Assembly (NCBI GenBank): GCA_030431755.1
Contig: JAUIIK010000014.1
Coordinates: 1-58,062, forward strand
DNA from: Chloroflexia bacterium
GTDB lineage: Bacteria; Chloroflexota; Chloroflexia; Thermomicrobiales; CFX8
Length of the DNA: 58,062 nucleotides
Direction of reading: 5' to 3'
Below are positions 1 to 8,060 of this stretch, one piece after another. The notes under the pieces are model-generated. The model was not told the origin of the DNA. It made no database searches and saw only the letters and a list, made by a program, of their open reading frames with translations. The translations under genes and the position numbers were made by a program. How positions within the stretch are numbered: the stretch's first letter is position 1; each line of letters starts with the position of its first letter.

Positions 1-102
1 GTCACAACAGTCGATGTCATCCTGCAACAGCTTATGCAATCAGGATTTCGGCTGAGTGATGACATCGCAACCCAGATTCTCACGGAAGCCGGCGAACTCT
101 GA
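1..102 (+). CDS. DUF3368-like (PIN-type) protein, C-terminal end only
   Basis: Frame 1 is open from the window edge and stops with TGA at 100-102, encoding the last 33 residues of a protein. The tail (LMQSGFRLSDDIATQIL, then EAGEL) matches what I remember of the C-terminus of DUF3368 proteins, which are PIN-domain-like and usually the toxin half of a two-gene module with a small UPF0175-type antitoxin. The active-site part lies outside the window, so function cannot be judged. It ends 11 bp before the stop of the convergent HxlR gene. The call rests on a short tail, so confidence is moderate. Confidence 0.55.
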   Translation, partial: VTTVDVILQQLMQSGFRLSDDIATQILTEAGEL

Positions 103-113
103 CACAAGGTTCG

Positions 114-821
114 TTACGAAACCGACAGTGGGGCCTCGACATGGGCGAAGATGCTGAGGCCGATCCAGTCCTGGAAGCTGAGGCGGAGAGCGCGGGAACC
201 GTGGAGCTTCACCGCGCCGGAGCGCAGAGCGATCGATACGTCCATCTCCCCCATCCATACCCGGGTCATAGATTCCAGATCGGCTTCCACTCTGAGGTCG
301 ATCTCGTAGCCGGGATCGTGCAAGCACAGTTCAATCTCGCCAGCGCCCGCTTCTTTCAACAACCACCAGCGCCGCTGGGCGTCGGTCTGATCGGTGAACT
401 CGAACTCGATCACGACCTGCTCGGCCGGTAGGTGTCGAATCTGAATGAGCCGGCGGATGTCCCACATCAAGAGCGACGGATCGAGATCCTGGTGCTCGAA
501 ATTACTGCGAACGTAGCGCTGTCCCCACTCGCCGATTGCGATGATGATCGGACGCAGGGCTTCGCCCGACTCGGTGAGGAAGTATCCGTTGACACTTTCG
601 CCCGGGATCTCCTTCCGAACGATGATTCCGGCGTGCTCAAGTTCCCGCAGCCGCTTCGAAAGCAGCGACTTTGACATCAGCGGAACACCACGGTGAATAT
701 CGTTGAAGCGATTGCAGCCAGTGATCATCTCACGCAGCACCAGAGGCGTCCAGCGCTCGGCAATGACTTCGGACGCCTTGGCTACCGGACAGAACTGTCC
801 GTATCCGGTTCGGCGCGGCAT
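114..821 (-). CDS. HxlR-family transcriptional regulator with C-terminal SCP2-like domain
   Basis: A 235-aa protein. Residues about 8-105 form an HxlR winged helix: CPVAKASEVIAERWTPLVLR is the family entry motif (Cys near the N-terminus, then the ERWTxLVLRE helix), followed by RFNDIHRGVPLMSKSLLSKR and LTESGEAL. The remaining 120 residues, ending GAVKLHGSRAL...WIGLSIFA, resemble an SCP2/sterol-carrier-like sensing domain that some HxlR proteins carry. ATG at 819-821 is preceded by GGGAGG. It is divergent from the FAD oxidase gene and the two share a 259-bp intergenic region, so it may regulate that gene. Function as a DNA-binding regulator is well supported; the ligand is unknown. Confidence 0.88.
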   Translation of the reverse strand: MPRRTGYGQFCPVAKASEVIAERWTPLVLREMITGCNRFNDIHRGVPLMSKSLLSKRLRELEHAGIIVRKEIPGESVNGYFLTESGEALRPIIIAIGEWGQRYVRSNFEHQDLDPSLLMWDIRRLIQIRHLPAEQVVIEFEFTDQTDAQRRWWLLKEAGAGEIELCLHDPGYEIDLRVEADLESMTRVWMGEMDVSIALRSGAVKLHGSRALRLSFQDWIGLSIFAHVEAPLSVS

Positions 822-1080
822 CGACTACCTCCCATTCAGCTGATCGAGGAGTCTCCGGCAGGTTGACTCCAGAATCTGTACCAGCCTAAGTGTGCGGAAT
901 CCGGCCGTTACCGCGAGAATCGGCGCTGTAGCGAGCTCATCCGGGCTGTTTCACGCAAGATCGACCCGAGTAGCGGTACAGAAATCGAACTTGAGTCCAT
1001 CTTATCCGAACCATAGCCTGATATCGGCGTTGCAACGGAGCAGCGCAACACGCACATCACCAACGGATGGGGTGACACAT
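822..1080. other. Shared divergent promoter region between HxlR gene and FAD oxidase gene
   Basis: A 259-bp region between two divergently transcribed genes. It must hold both promoters and probably the HxlR operator. I could not pick out a convincing -35/-10 pair or a clean inverted repeat. The open frame of the oxidase extends back to 892, but the extension lacks family similarity and is better read as untranslated. Confidence 0.4.
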
Positions 1081-2559
1081 ATGAACACACTACGGATCCA
1101 GACCAGAGACGGCCGCAGGACCGATATCTCCGCCGACACGCTTGCTACGTTGACCGCAACGCTTCGGGGCAGACTGCTCACCGAGGACGCTCCCGGCTAT
1201 GACGCAGCCCGCCGCATCTGGAATGGCATGATCGACCGCAAGCCGGCGCTTATCGCGCGCTGCCTGGGAGCGTCCGATGTCGTCGCAGCGGTGAACTTCG
1301 CGCGCGAGCACGAGCTGCTCTTTTCGATACGGGGAGCGGGACACAACATCGCCGGGACTGCCGTCGCCGACGGCGGGCTGATGATCGACTTGATCGAGAT
1401 GCAGGGCATCCGTGTCGACCCCGAAGCGCGCCGTGTCTGGGTGCAGCCCGGCACAACCTGGGCCGATGTCGACCGCGAAACCCAGCTGCACGGTTTGGTC
1501 GTGCCTGGCGGGATCGTCTCGACGACCGGGGTCTCCGGCTTCACGCTCGGCGGCGGTTTTGGCTGGCTAACCCGCAAGTGGGGCTACACCGTCGACCTGC
1601 TGCGCTCGGTCGAGCTCGTTACGCCCGACGGCCAGTTCCTGAACGTCACGGCAGAGAGTCACCCGGATCTCTTCTGGGCGCTCTGTGGCGGTGGCGGAAA
1701 CTTCGGTGTCGTTACCGGCTACGAGTTCGACGCCAAGCCGCTCGGCCCGACGGTCATGGCAGGTATCGTCTTCTACTCTTTTGAGCGGGCCGTCGATCTG
1801 CTCCGCCACTTTCGTGAGATCACCGGTAACGCGCCCAACGAGCTCGCCTGCCTGTTCGCCGTCCGAACCGCGCCGGCAGCACCGTTCATTCCCGAGGAGC
1901 AGCACGGCAAACTGATCGTCGGGATCGCGATGAACTACGCGGGGCCACTGGACGACGCCATGCGCTACGTCGACCAGATCCGCAACTTCGATGCCGAACC
2001 GATCGTCGACCTGATCCGCCCGCAGCAGTTCATGGAACACCAGAAGTTCCTCGACGCCGGCCAGCCGTACGGGCGGAACTATTACTGGAAGTCGGACTTC
2101 TTCGACCGCATCGACGATGAGCTGATCGACGTTGCCGTCGATCACTGGGCCCAGATCACCTCGCCGCTCTCGTCGTCGCTCATCATGCATCTCGGCGGCG
2201 CGGGGCAGGCGCGGCCACTTGATTCCACTGCCGTTGGTTTCCGGAACACGGAGTTCGTCTTCAACATGCAGTCAGCGTGGGACGGCGACGCCGGATCGGA
2301 GGAGCACATCGGCTGGGCACGGGCGATGTTCGATGCGGTGCATCCTTATTCCGGCGGCTCAAGCTACATCAATTTCCAGACCGAGGATGAGGGCGACGAG
2401 CGCGTGCGCCAGTCCTACCCGGCGGAGATCTACGAGCGCCTCGTCGAGGTCAAGGATCGCTACGACCCGACCAACATGTTCTGCTTCAACAAGAACATCC
2501 AACCGTCGGCAGCAGTCTTGCGCCGGCAGCGCGCCGACACAAGCCCGGTCAGCGACTGA
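1081..2559 (+). CDS. FAD-binding oxidoreductase, berberine-bridge-enzyme type
   Basis: A 492-aa flavoprotein oxidase of the PCMH/BBE family. The FAD-binding PCMH domain spans residues about 30-205: LFSIRGAGHNIAG carries His88, at the position of the 8-alpha-histidyl FAD link in this family, followed by GGLMIDL, VPGGIVSTTGVSGFTLGGGFGW and LCGGGGNFGVVT. The usual Cys of bicovalent members is absent (TLGGGFGWLTRKWGYTVD), so one covalent FAD bond is expected. The C-terminus has the BBE signature YDPTNMFCFNKNIQP. ATG at 1081 was chosen over upstream codons because it follows GGGGTGA and the family match begins there. The substrate cannot be deduced; relatives oxidise sugars, alkaloids or phenolics. 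Confidence 0.9.
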   Translation: MNTLRIQTRDGRRTDISADTLATLTATLRGRLLTEDAPGYDAARRIWNGMIDRKPALIARCLGASDVVAAVNFAREHELLFSIRGAGHNIAGTAVADGGLMIDLIEMQGIRVDPEARRVWVQPGTTWADVDRETQLHGLVVPGGIVSTTGVSGFTLGGGFGWLTRKWGYTVDLLRSVELVTPDGQFLNVTAESHPDLFWALCGGGGNFGVVTGYEFDAKPLGPTVMAGIVFYSFERAVDLLRHFREITGNAPNELACLFAVRTAPAAPFIPEEQHGKLIVGIAMNYAGPLDDAMRYVDQIRNFDAEPIVDLIRPQQFMEHQKFLDAGQPYGRNYYWKSDFFDRIDDELIDVAVDHWAQITSPLSSSLIMHLGGAGQARPLDSTAVGFRNTEFVFNMQSAWDGDAGSEEHIGWARAMFDAVHPYSGGSSYINFQTEDEGDERVRQSYPAEIYERLVEVKDRYDPTNMFCFNKNIQPSAAVLRRQRADTSPVSD

Positions 2560-2589
2560 ACGGCGCCGGAAGCCCATGTGCTTCCCGTG

Positions 2590-2943
2590 TCAGCTGCTCT
2601 CGCTCTGCCAGGGGAAGCGCCCGCTGATCTCCAGCTCGAGGGTGATGCTCAAGAAGGTCCGGATCAGCACGATGACAGCGAGGACGCCGACACTTTCGAG
2701 TGTCGGCGTCACCGCAATCGTCCGGATGATGTCGCCGGCGACCAGCAGCTCCAGGCCCAGCAGCAACCCTCGCCCCAGGTGCCGGCGAAAGTTCACGTAG
2801 GCGACGCCGTACTCGCGCGTGCGCCGCAGGTGGTCGAGAAAGAGCCCGGTCGAGATCAAGACACCGAGGACGATCACAACGACCCCGGCCAAGTCGACAG
2901 CTTTGCCGACAAGCTCGACAGATTCGGTGAATTCCAGGTCCAC
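2590..2943 (-). CDS. DUF1622 family membrane protein
   Basis: A 117-aa protein with three hydrophobic segments (AVDLAGVVVIVLGVLIS; GRGLLLGLELLVAGDIIRTI; ESVGVLAVIVLIRTFLSI) and the DUF1622 hallmark run from RRHLGRGLLLGLE through DIIRT to VLIRTFLS. A GTG start at 2941-2943 is preferred because GGAG lies 7 nt upstream and the family match begins there; the open frame continues to 3069 without similarity. The biochemical role of DUF1622 is unknown to me. It is convergent with the FAD oxidase gene, with 30 bp between stops. Confidence 0.85.
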   Translation of the reverse strand: MDLEFTESVELVGKAVDLAGVVVIVLGVLISTGLFLDHLRRTREYGVAYVNFRRHLGRGLLLGLELLVAGDIIRTIAVTPTLESVGVLAVIVLIRTFLSITLELEISGRFPWQSESS

Positions 2944-3074
2944 GTGCTGGCTCCAATCGCGGTGCGCCGGCAGGGTCGCGAACTGTCCACGAGGCGCGTG
3001 GACAGCGCAGGCGCGAAATACATCCGTTCTACAATCGCACCATCGTATCAGCGAGTCGCGAGCGGACATAGCGC

Positions 3075-4022
3075 GTGAAACAGCAATTCAGAGCTGGGTT
3101 CAGCACCGATCAGTTCATCGGATGGGAGCATTTGCCTGGCCGCTGGAGGCTTATCGAGGAGGCCAGCTATGACAGCATCTGGCTCGCCGACCACCTGCTG
3201 CCCTGGTGGACTGACCCCGGCACACGCTCGCGCAAACCCGTTCCCTGGGATGAGCCAGAGAGCGGCGACAGCGATCCATACCTCGAAGGCTGGTCGCTCC
3301 TGAGCGCCGCGGCCACGCTGACCGACCGCGTTCAGCTCGGGATGCTCGTCACCGATAACCTGCTGCGCCACCCCGTCATCACGGCGAAGATGGCGGTCAC
3401 CGTCGATCACATCAGCGGCGGCCGGGCCGCGCTCGGGATGGGCGCGGGCTGGATGGAGCTTGAGCACACCGCCTACGGTTTCCCCTTCGGCACGCCCGGC
3501 GAGAAGGTCGACCGGCTGGCCGAGTCGCTGGCGGCCATCAACGGGCTGATGCGCCACGAACGAACCACATTTCGCGGCGAATATGTCCAGATCACCGACG
3601 CGCCTTTCGAGCCAAAACCGGTCAACGGAGCGATGCCGGTCGTCGTCGCCGGGCGCGGCAACCGCATGTTGCGCTTGATCGCCCGCTACGCCGATGTCTG
3701 GAACGCGATGCTGACGCCCGACGAGTTCCGGGAACGGGGCGCGCGATTGAACGCAGAGTGCGAAAAGATCGGGCGCGACCCGGCGGAGATTCGCTGGTCC
3801 TATTACGGTTTCGGCGAGATTCTGGGCCTCGATCCCTTCGCCGCGGCCACCAACTTCCAGGAGATCGCCGAGCGCTACATCGAGGCCGGCGTCTCTGAGC
3901 TCCTGCTCGAAGCGCCCCCTCCGGAAGCTGGCCAGGATGAGGTCGTCCGAGAGATTGGCGCGGACGTCCTGCCCCGGCTGCGCGCTGCGACCACAGCTAC
4001 GGATGTGACGGACGGGGGATAG
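3075..4022 (+). CDS. LLM-class flavin-dependent oxidoreductase
   Basis: A 315-aa bacterial-luciferase-like TIM barrel. Typical motifs are YDSIWLADHLLP near the N-terminus, LGMLVTDNLLRHPVITAKMA, the phosphate-binding region GGRAALGMGAGWMELEH and VVVAGRGNRMLRLIARYADVWN. Length fits F420- or FMN-dependent members of the class; the sequence alone does not decide between the cofactors. The GTG start at 3075 is the first in-frame start matching the family N-terminus (FRAGFSTDQ). The substrate is unknown. Confidence 0.88.
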   Translation: MKQQFRAGFSTDQFIGWEHLPGRWRLIEEASYDSIWLADHLLPWWTDPGTRSRKPVPWDEPESGDSDPYLEGWSLLSAAATLTDRVQLGMLVTDNLLRHPVITAKMAVTVDHISGGRAALGMGAGWMELEHTAYGFPFGTPGEKVDRLAESLAAINGLMRHERTTFRGEYVQITDAPFEPKPVNGAMPVVVAGRGNRMLRLIARYADVWNAMLTPDEFRERGARLNAECEKIGRDPAEIRWSYYGFGEILGLDPFAAATNFQEIAERYIEAGVSELLLEAPPPEAGQDEVVREIGADVLPRLRAATTATDVTDGG

Positions 4023-4122
4023 ACGCGCAGCCCCGCAGCCGACAGGCTCAATGGTGATTGGCGCCGACCAGGGCTATCCGGCTCTGTAACGGGTTTACGC
4101 GAGATCTCCGAAAGGGCGTGCG

Positions 4123-4938
4123 GTGGACTGGCTAGAATTCATGGATGGCCGGTTCGTCATCTCCGGCATCATCGGCTTCGCCATCGCCGGGACGCTCTTC
4201 TACTTCGTGATCCAGGGGCTCACCAACCGGGTCCTGACAGCCCTGCAACCGGAACCCAACACCGACCTACGGATGCCGAGCTGGATCGAGAAACAGCTAC
4301 CGAACCGCCTCGACGACACCGTCCGCGACCTCCGCGACCTCGGGTTCTTCGCCAACCGCGCCGATGTCGACGACCGGACGCTATCCAGCATGGTCCATCT
4401 GGCAATCACGGAATCGCTCGAACGACGCAGCTTCAACAGCGTCATCCCCGGCCGCGCCTCGGGCTGGGTCGATCTCGCACAGCGGTACTCGATAGGGCTC
4501 CTGAAGCAACCGGAGCGCGATCTGCTGACCTTGGCCGAGGACCGCGAGCGTGTCTGGTGGCAGGATCTGGACCAGGTGCAGCCCGGCCAGCGCCCGTATG
4601 CGCGGATGATCGAGAGCTGGGCGGCGATATCGCGTGGCGCGTTCCAGCCAACCGACGTCCAGGAGTCCTGGGGCGCGGAGGGCGAGTCGATCTATGTGAC
4701 CTTCAAGCACGCCGGCAGCGAACAGCTATTCATCCACCTCACCAGCCACGACACTATGCTGGATACCGCTGGAGTGCGCGCCGTGATCAACCCGTTGATC
4801 GCCGCGACCGGCGTGCAGTTCGAGATTGTCGGACTCCGGGGAACGCCGGACACGATCATCGCGCTGACTGCTCGCGAGCGGGAGCAGCTGGAGCTGCGCA
4901 ACTGGAGCTTCGCCGAGCCGCCGGTGCTCGTCCTCTAA
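4123..4938 (+). CDS. Membrane-anchored protein of unknown function
   Basis: A 271-aa protein. Residues about 10-33 form one transmembrane helix (FVISGIIGFAIAGTLFYFVI); the rest is soluble, with an alpha-helical middle (RLDDTVRDLRDLGFFANRAD) and a C-terminal alpha/beta part containing ESIYVTFKHAGSEQLFIHLT. I recognise no domain. GTG at 4123 follows AAAGGG at a spacing of about 6 nt. It sits just upstream of purEK in the same direction, 68 bp away, so co-transcription is possible but not implied by function. Confidence 0.75.
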   Translation: MDWLEFMDGRFVISGIIGFAIAGTLFYFVIQGLTNRVLTALQPEPNTDLRMPSWIEKQLPNRLDDTVRDLRDLGFFANRADVDDRTLSSMVHLAITESLERRSFNSVIPGRASGWVDLAQRYSIGLLKQPERDLLTLAEDRERVWWQDLDQVQPGQRPYARMIESWAAISRGAFQPTDVQESWGAEGESIYVTFKHAGSEQLFIHLTSHDTMLDTAGVRAVINPLIAATGVQFEIVGLRGTPDTIIALTAREREQLELRNWSFAEPPVLVL

Positions 4939-5006
4939 CCCGCCACCGCCACAATTCGGCTATGCTCAACTCCGGATAATGGACGGTTGCGAGAGCGGGG
5001 GAGGGC

Positions 5007-5516
5007 ATGGAGCAACAACCACTCGTCGGCGTGATCATGGGATCGCGCTCCGACTGGGAGACGATGTCGCATGTGACGGAGACGCTCGACGATCTCGACG
5101 TGCCCTACGAAGTGCGTGTCGTCTCCGCCCACCGAACACCAGACCTCATGTTCGAATACGCCGAAACAGCTGAGGAGCGCGGGCTGGAGATCATCATCGC
5201 CGGCGCGGGTGGCGCGGCACACCTGCCGGGCATGACGGCTGCCAAAACGGTCCTGCCGGTGCTCGGCGTGCCGGTGCAGTCGCGGGCATTGAGCGGACTC
5301 GATTCACTGCTCTCCATCGCCCAGATGCCGGCCGGCATTCCCGTCGGTACACTGGCTATCGGCAACGCAGGCGCGACGAACGCGGCCCTCCTGGCCGCCG
5401 CGATGCTTGGCGCGCAACATCCCGAAATCCGCGAAGCACTCCGCCGCTTCCGCGAGCATCGGACCCAGACCGTGCTGGACGACCCCGATCCTTCAATTCC
5501 ACTGGAGTCGACATGA
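5007..5516 (+). CDS. purE: N5-carboxyaminoimidazole ribonucleotide mutase PurE
   Basis: A 169-aa class I PurE, which converts N5-CAIR to CAIR in de novo purine synthesis. The family motifs are [13 protein letters not shown] at the N-terminus, [16 protein letters not shown] (the SAHRTP loop binds substrate and carries the catalytic His), [13 protein letters not shown] and the GxPVQS-type segment [19 protein letters not shown] at 5007 follows a strong GGGGGAGGG. The last four bases overlap the purK start (ATGA), an arrangement that suggests translational coupling; the partner enzyme PurK makes its substrate. Confidence 0.97.
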   Translation: MEQQPLVGVIMGSRSDWETMSHVTETLDDLDVPYEVRVVSAHRTPDLMFEYAETAEERGLEIIIAGAGGAAHLPGMTAAKTVLPVLGVPVQSRALSGLDSLLSIAQMPAGIPVGTLAIGNAGATNAALLAAAMLGAQHPEIREALRRFREHRTQTVLDDPDPSIPLEST

Positions 5517-6613
5517 GAGTCGGCATCCTCGGTGGCGGCCAGCTCGGCCGCATGCTGGCCCTGGCCGGTTATCCGCTGGGCCACACCTTTCGCTTCTTCG
5601 ACCCCTCGCCCGAAGCGGGCGCAGGCGAGGTTGGCGAACTCGTCAACGGCTCCTACGACGAGGAGGAGGCGCTCAAGCGCTTCGCCGACGGCCTCGACGT
5701 CATTACCTACGAGTTCGAGAACGTGCCGGTGGAAGCCGCCCGTCTGCTGGAGCAGTACGCGCCGGTCCACCCGAATCCCGCTGCATTGGAAGCGGCTCAA
5801 GATCGGCTCGTCGAGAAGCGCTACTTCCGCACCCTCAACATCCCGACGGCGCAGTTCCGGGACGTCGACTCCCGCGCCGACCTCGACGCAGCTGTTGAGG
5901 CGCTCTGGCTGCCAGCAGTCCTTAAGACGCGCCGAGAGGGGTATGACGGCAAGGGCCAGCGTGTGCTCCGGGAGCCGTCAGACCTCGACGCCGCCTGGAG
6001 CGATCTCGGCGACAAGGCGCTGATCCTCGAACAGTTCGTGCGCTTCGACCGGGAGCTGTCGATTGTCGCGACGCGCTCTACTGGCGGCGACTTCCGCTAC
6101 TACCCCTTAGTAGAGAACACTCACGTCGACGGCATCCTGAGCCGCACCGTCGCGCCCGCGCCGGACGTTTCCGAGCGTCAGCAACGCGCCGCCGAAGGCT
6201 ACGCCCACCGCATCCAGACGGCCCTCGACTACGCTGGCACGCTGGCGGTCGAGCTGTTCGAGGTTGACGGGCTACTGATGGCCAACGAGATGGCGCCGCG
6301 CGTGCATAACTCCGGCCACTGGTCGATTGAAGGCGCTGAGACAAGCCAGTTCGAGAACCACATCCGCGCCGTCACCGGCCAGCCGCTCGGCTCGACAGGG
6401 CTCCGCGGACAGGCGACGATGCTCAACCTGATCGGCACGACACCGGACCCGGCCGACATGCTGAAGGTCGATGCCAGCCATCTACACCTCTACAGCAAAG
6501 CTCCTCGGCCCGGACGCAAGCTCGGCCACATCACGGTCCGCAGCGACCATCTCGAACGGCTAGAGACAAGCGTCGCCGCGCTCGAAGCGTTGATCTCGGG
6601 GACAGAGGAATAG
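5513..6613 (+). CDS. purK: N5-carboxyaminoimidazole ribonucleotide synthase PurK
   Basis: A 366-aa ATP-grasp enzyme that carboxylates AIR with bicarbonate and ATP to give N5-CAIR. The N-terminus [20 protein letters not shown] is the dinucleotide-like fold typical of Pur[27 protein letters not shown] (ATP-grasp loop), [12 protein letters not shown] and [20 protein letters not shown] (metal and substrate region) follow in order. The start ATG overlaps the purE stop by 4 bp, with GGAG upstream inside purE. Full length for the family. Confidence 0.97.
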   Translation: MRVGILGGGQLGRMLALAGYPLGHTFRFFDPSPEAGAGEVGELVNGSYDEEEALKRFADGLDVITYEFENVPVEAARLLEQYAPVHPNPAALEAAQDRLVEKRYFRTLNIPTAQFRDVDSRADLDAAVEALWLPAVLKTRREGYDGKGQRVLREPSDLDAAWSDLGDKALILEQFVRFDRELSIVATRSTGGDFRYYPLVENTHVDGILSRTVAPAPDVSERQQRAAEGYAHRIQTALDYAGTLAVELFEVDGLLMANEMAPRVHNSGHWSIEGAETSQFENHIRAVTGQPLGSTGLRGQATMLNLIGTTPDPADMLKVDASHLHLYSKAPRPGRKLGHITVRSDHLERLETSVAALEALISGTEE

Positions 6614-6657
6614 GCGCTCTCCGGTCACTGCAAACACCGCACATTTCCAGGATTGCG

Positions 6658-6732
6658 GTAGGGCCGGGGCTCGTCCCCGGCCGCGTTTGGATAGAGTCTC
6701 GTTGACCGGCCGGGGACGAGCCCCGGCCCTAC
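6658..6732. repeat. Inverted pair of REP palindromes (class 1, GTAG head)
   Basis: Two 25-bp units face each other across a 25-bp spacer: 6658-6682 starts GTAG followed by the hairpin GGCCGGGG-ctcgt-CCCCGGCC, and 6708-6732 is its inverted copy ending CTAC. The pair lies between the convergent ends of purK and the 6786-7067 gene. The head GTAG, the stem-loop and the CTCGT loop are the same as in the REP units that flank the RAYT gene at 26.4-27.0 kb, so this is a distant copy of the same family. Confidence 0.85.
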
Positions 6733-6785
6733 GAGATTGGCCACCGGGTCATCGGCCATACCGACCAGGACGATTACTGCGCCCG

Positions 6786-7067
6786 TTATGCCCCGCCATC
6801 CTCCGCGAACGCGAACTTGCGTCCAGCGTCGGTTACGCGAACGCCGTCCGGGACAATCTCGATGTAGCCATGATCCAGCAGCCGGCGGCGTTCGTCCGGG
6901 GAGATGAGCGCGGCCGGCTCGATCAGGTCCGGCTCTAGTGACATGAAGTCACCAGCATAGTGAAATCCGCCGTCATGGCAGATCATGGCATCCTCGCCGG
7001 CTTCGATCTCCAGAAGGCTCCGGACGAGCTCGGCCAAACCACGCTTTTCTCGATGTTTATCGCACAA
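6786..7067 (-). CDS. Hypothetical protein, possible winged-helix fold
   Basis: A 93-aa acidic protein not assigned to a family. The C-terminal half (LISPDERRRLLDHGYIEI, then DGVRVTDAGRKFAF) reads like the recognition helix and beta-wing of a small winged-helix domain; this is an inference from pattern only. The TTG start at 7065-7067 is supported by GGGAG 7 nt upstream. It diverges from the SOS-controlled annealing-protein gene at 7244 and may share its promoter region. Confidence 0.55.
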   Translation of the reverse strand: MCDKHREKRGLAELVRSLLEIEAGEDAMICHDGGFHYAGDFMSLEPDLIEPAALISPDERRRLLDHGYIEIVPDGVRVTDAGRKFAFAEDGGA

Positions 7068-7163
7068 TACTCGACTCCCGTGGATACAGGCGCGATACGT
7101 CTGAGCGCCCCGCGAATCTTGAAATTGCCCTCTACGAGACGTGCATTTCAGTCACAGTTGCTG

Positions 7164-7183
7164 TACAATTAGAACATCTGTTC
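7164..7183 (+). promoter_or_regulatory. SOS promoter core: -10 TACAAT overlapping a LexA-type box
   Basis: A -10-like TACAAT at 7164-7169 is followed immediately by GAACATCTGTTC at 7172-7183, a perfect GAAC-N4-GTTC palindrome. That is the LexA box pattern of Gram-positive and actinobacterial SOS genes (CGAAC-N4-GTTCG type). A repressor there would cover the -10 and the transcription start of the gene at 7244. No convincing -35 is visible. The same core, TGTAxAATTAGAACATCTGT, recurs at 32194. Confidence 0.72.
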
Positions 7184-7243
7184 TGCGAGGGCAGAACGCC
7201 AGTCGCTCTGGTAAGTGATCGTAACGTAAAGGAGTTTCAAGCG

Positions 7244-7903
7244 ATGAGCGGCAAGACGAACGGACAGGCCACCAAGCAGTTCAATCCGAACGAGCACATG
7301 CGTGTCTTCGAGCGCCGCCAGCGGCAGCTCGACGGCAGCTACAAGACGGTGCGCGTCGACTACCTCGACGTCAAATGGCGCATTGTCTGGTTCCGCACCG
7401 AGCATCCCAACGGCTCGATTGCTACCCGCTTGCTCTCCGATCCCGGCGTCTCGCCGGCGGTGTTGCAAGCCACGGTAACGCTTGAGAACGGTGTCTCGGC
7501 GACCGGCTTCGGCCAGTGCGGCGAGGACGACTGGAGTGACTGGCTGGAGAAGGCAGAGACTCGCGCCATTGGCCGCGCGCTCGCCCTGCTCGGCTACGGC
7601 ACCCAGTTCTGCGAGGACTTCGACGAGATCATCTCCGACGCGCCGGTCGAGGCGACACCGGCGCGCTCGAGCGGCAGCCAGCAGCCGGCGCTGCCATCGA
7701 CCGACCCGATGACGGCCAACCAGCAGAAGTACCTCTTCTCGCTGGCGCGTGAGGCCGGTCTCCCGAACGACGAGCTTGATGAGATCGTGCACGCGCGCTT
7801 CGGGCATAGCGTCGGCGACCTGCTCAAGAGCGAGGCCAGCGCCCTGATCGGCTCGCTCCAGGAGTTGCGCGACGAGCGCCAGCTCGGAAACGCCGCCGCC
7901 TGA
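7244..7903 (+). CDS. Rad52/DdrA-like single-strand annealing protein (putative)
   Basis: A 219-aa protein. The N-terminal domain (about 14-125) ends with the segment WLEKAETRAIGRALALLGYG; the AETRAIGRAL helix followed by LGYG is the signature I associate with the Rad52/22-like fold of DdrA and phage Sak/ERF annealing proteins. After a Pro/Ser linker, the C-terminal part (about 155-208: MTANQQKYLFSLAREAGL, ERFG-like ARFGHSVGDLL, SEASALIGSLQEL) is a small helical domain also appended to phage annealing proteins. Start ATG follows AAAGGAG. The SOS box upstream fits a role in DNA repair. No phage genes surround it, so it looks chromosomal. The exact family needs a profile search. Confidence 0.7.
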   Translation: MSGKTNGQATKQFNPNEHMRVFERRQRQLDGSYKTVRVDYLDVKWRIVWFRTEHPNGSIATRLLSDPGVSPAVLQATVTLENGVSATGFGQCGEDDWSDWLEKAETRAIGRALALLGYGTQFCEDFDEIISDAPVEATPARSSGSQQPALPSTDPMTANQQKYLFSLAREAGLPNDELDEIVHARFGHSVGDLLKSEASALIGSLQELRDERQLGNAAA

Positions 7904-7931
7904 TAGACCGACGACCCTTTCCCCACAACCC

Positions 7932-7961
7932 GACCCCGCCTGGAGCAATCCGGGCGGGGTC
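7932..7961 (+). terminator. Candidate terminator hairpin after the annealing-protein gene
   Basis: GACCCCGCC (7932-7940) pairs perfectly with GGCGGGGTC (7953-7961) across a 12-nt loop, 28 bp after the stop codon at 7903. No strong T-tract follows (tcacctta), so termination efficiency is uncertain. Confidence 0.5.
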
Positions 7962-8060
7962 TCACCTTAAATGAGCATTGCCTATTGACATCCAGTCGCA
8001 GGCGCTTCTACGTTGACTGAATATACCCGTCGGGTTCTCATGAGGAAAAGATTGCCTGAT

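Noticed and set aside
892-1080. N-terminal extension of the FAD oxidase frame
   Set aside because: The extension has no similarity to the family, no signal peptide, and the ATG at 1081 has the better ribosome site.
2578-3078. A 166-aa plus-strand frame overlapping the DUF1622 gene
   Set aside because: The minus strand encodes an unmistakable DUF1622 protein with its own Shine-Dalgarno sequence; the plus frame has no family match.
7985-8013. TTGACA at 7985-7990 considered as the -35 of a subtilase promoter
   Set aside because: At 17-bp spacing the -10 would be CTACGT, a poor match, so I do not list it as a promoter.
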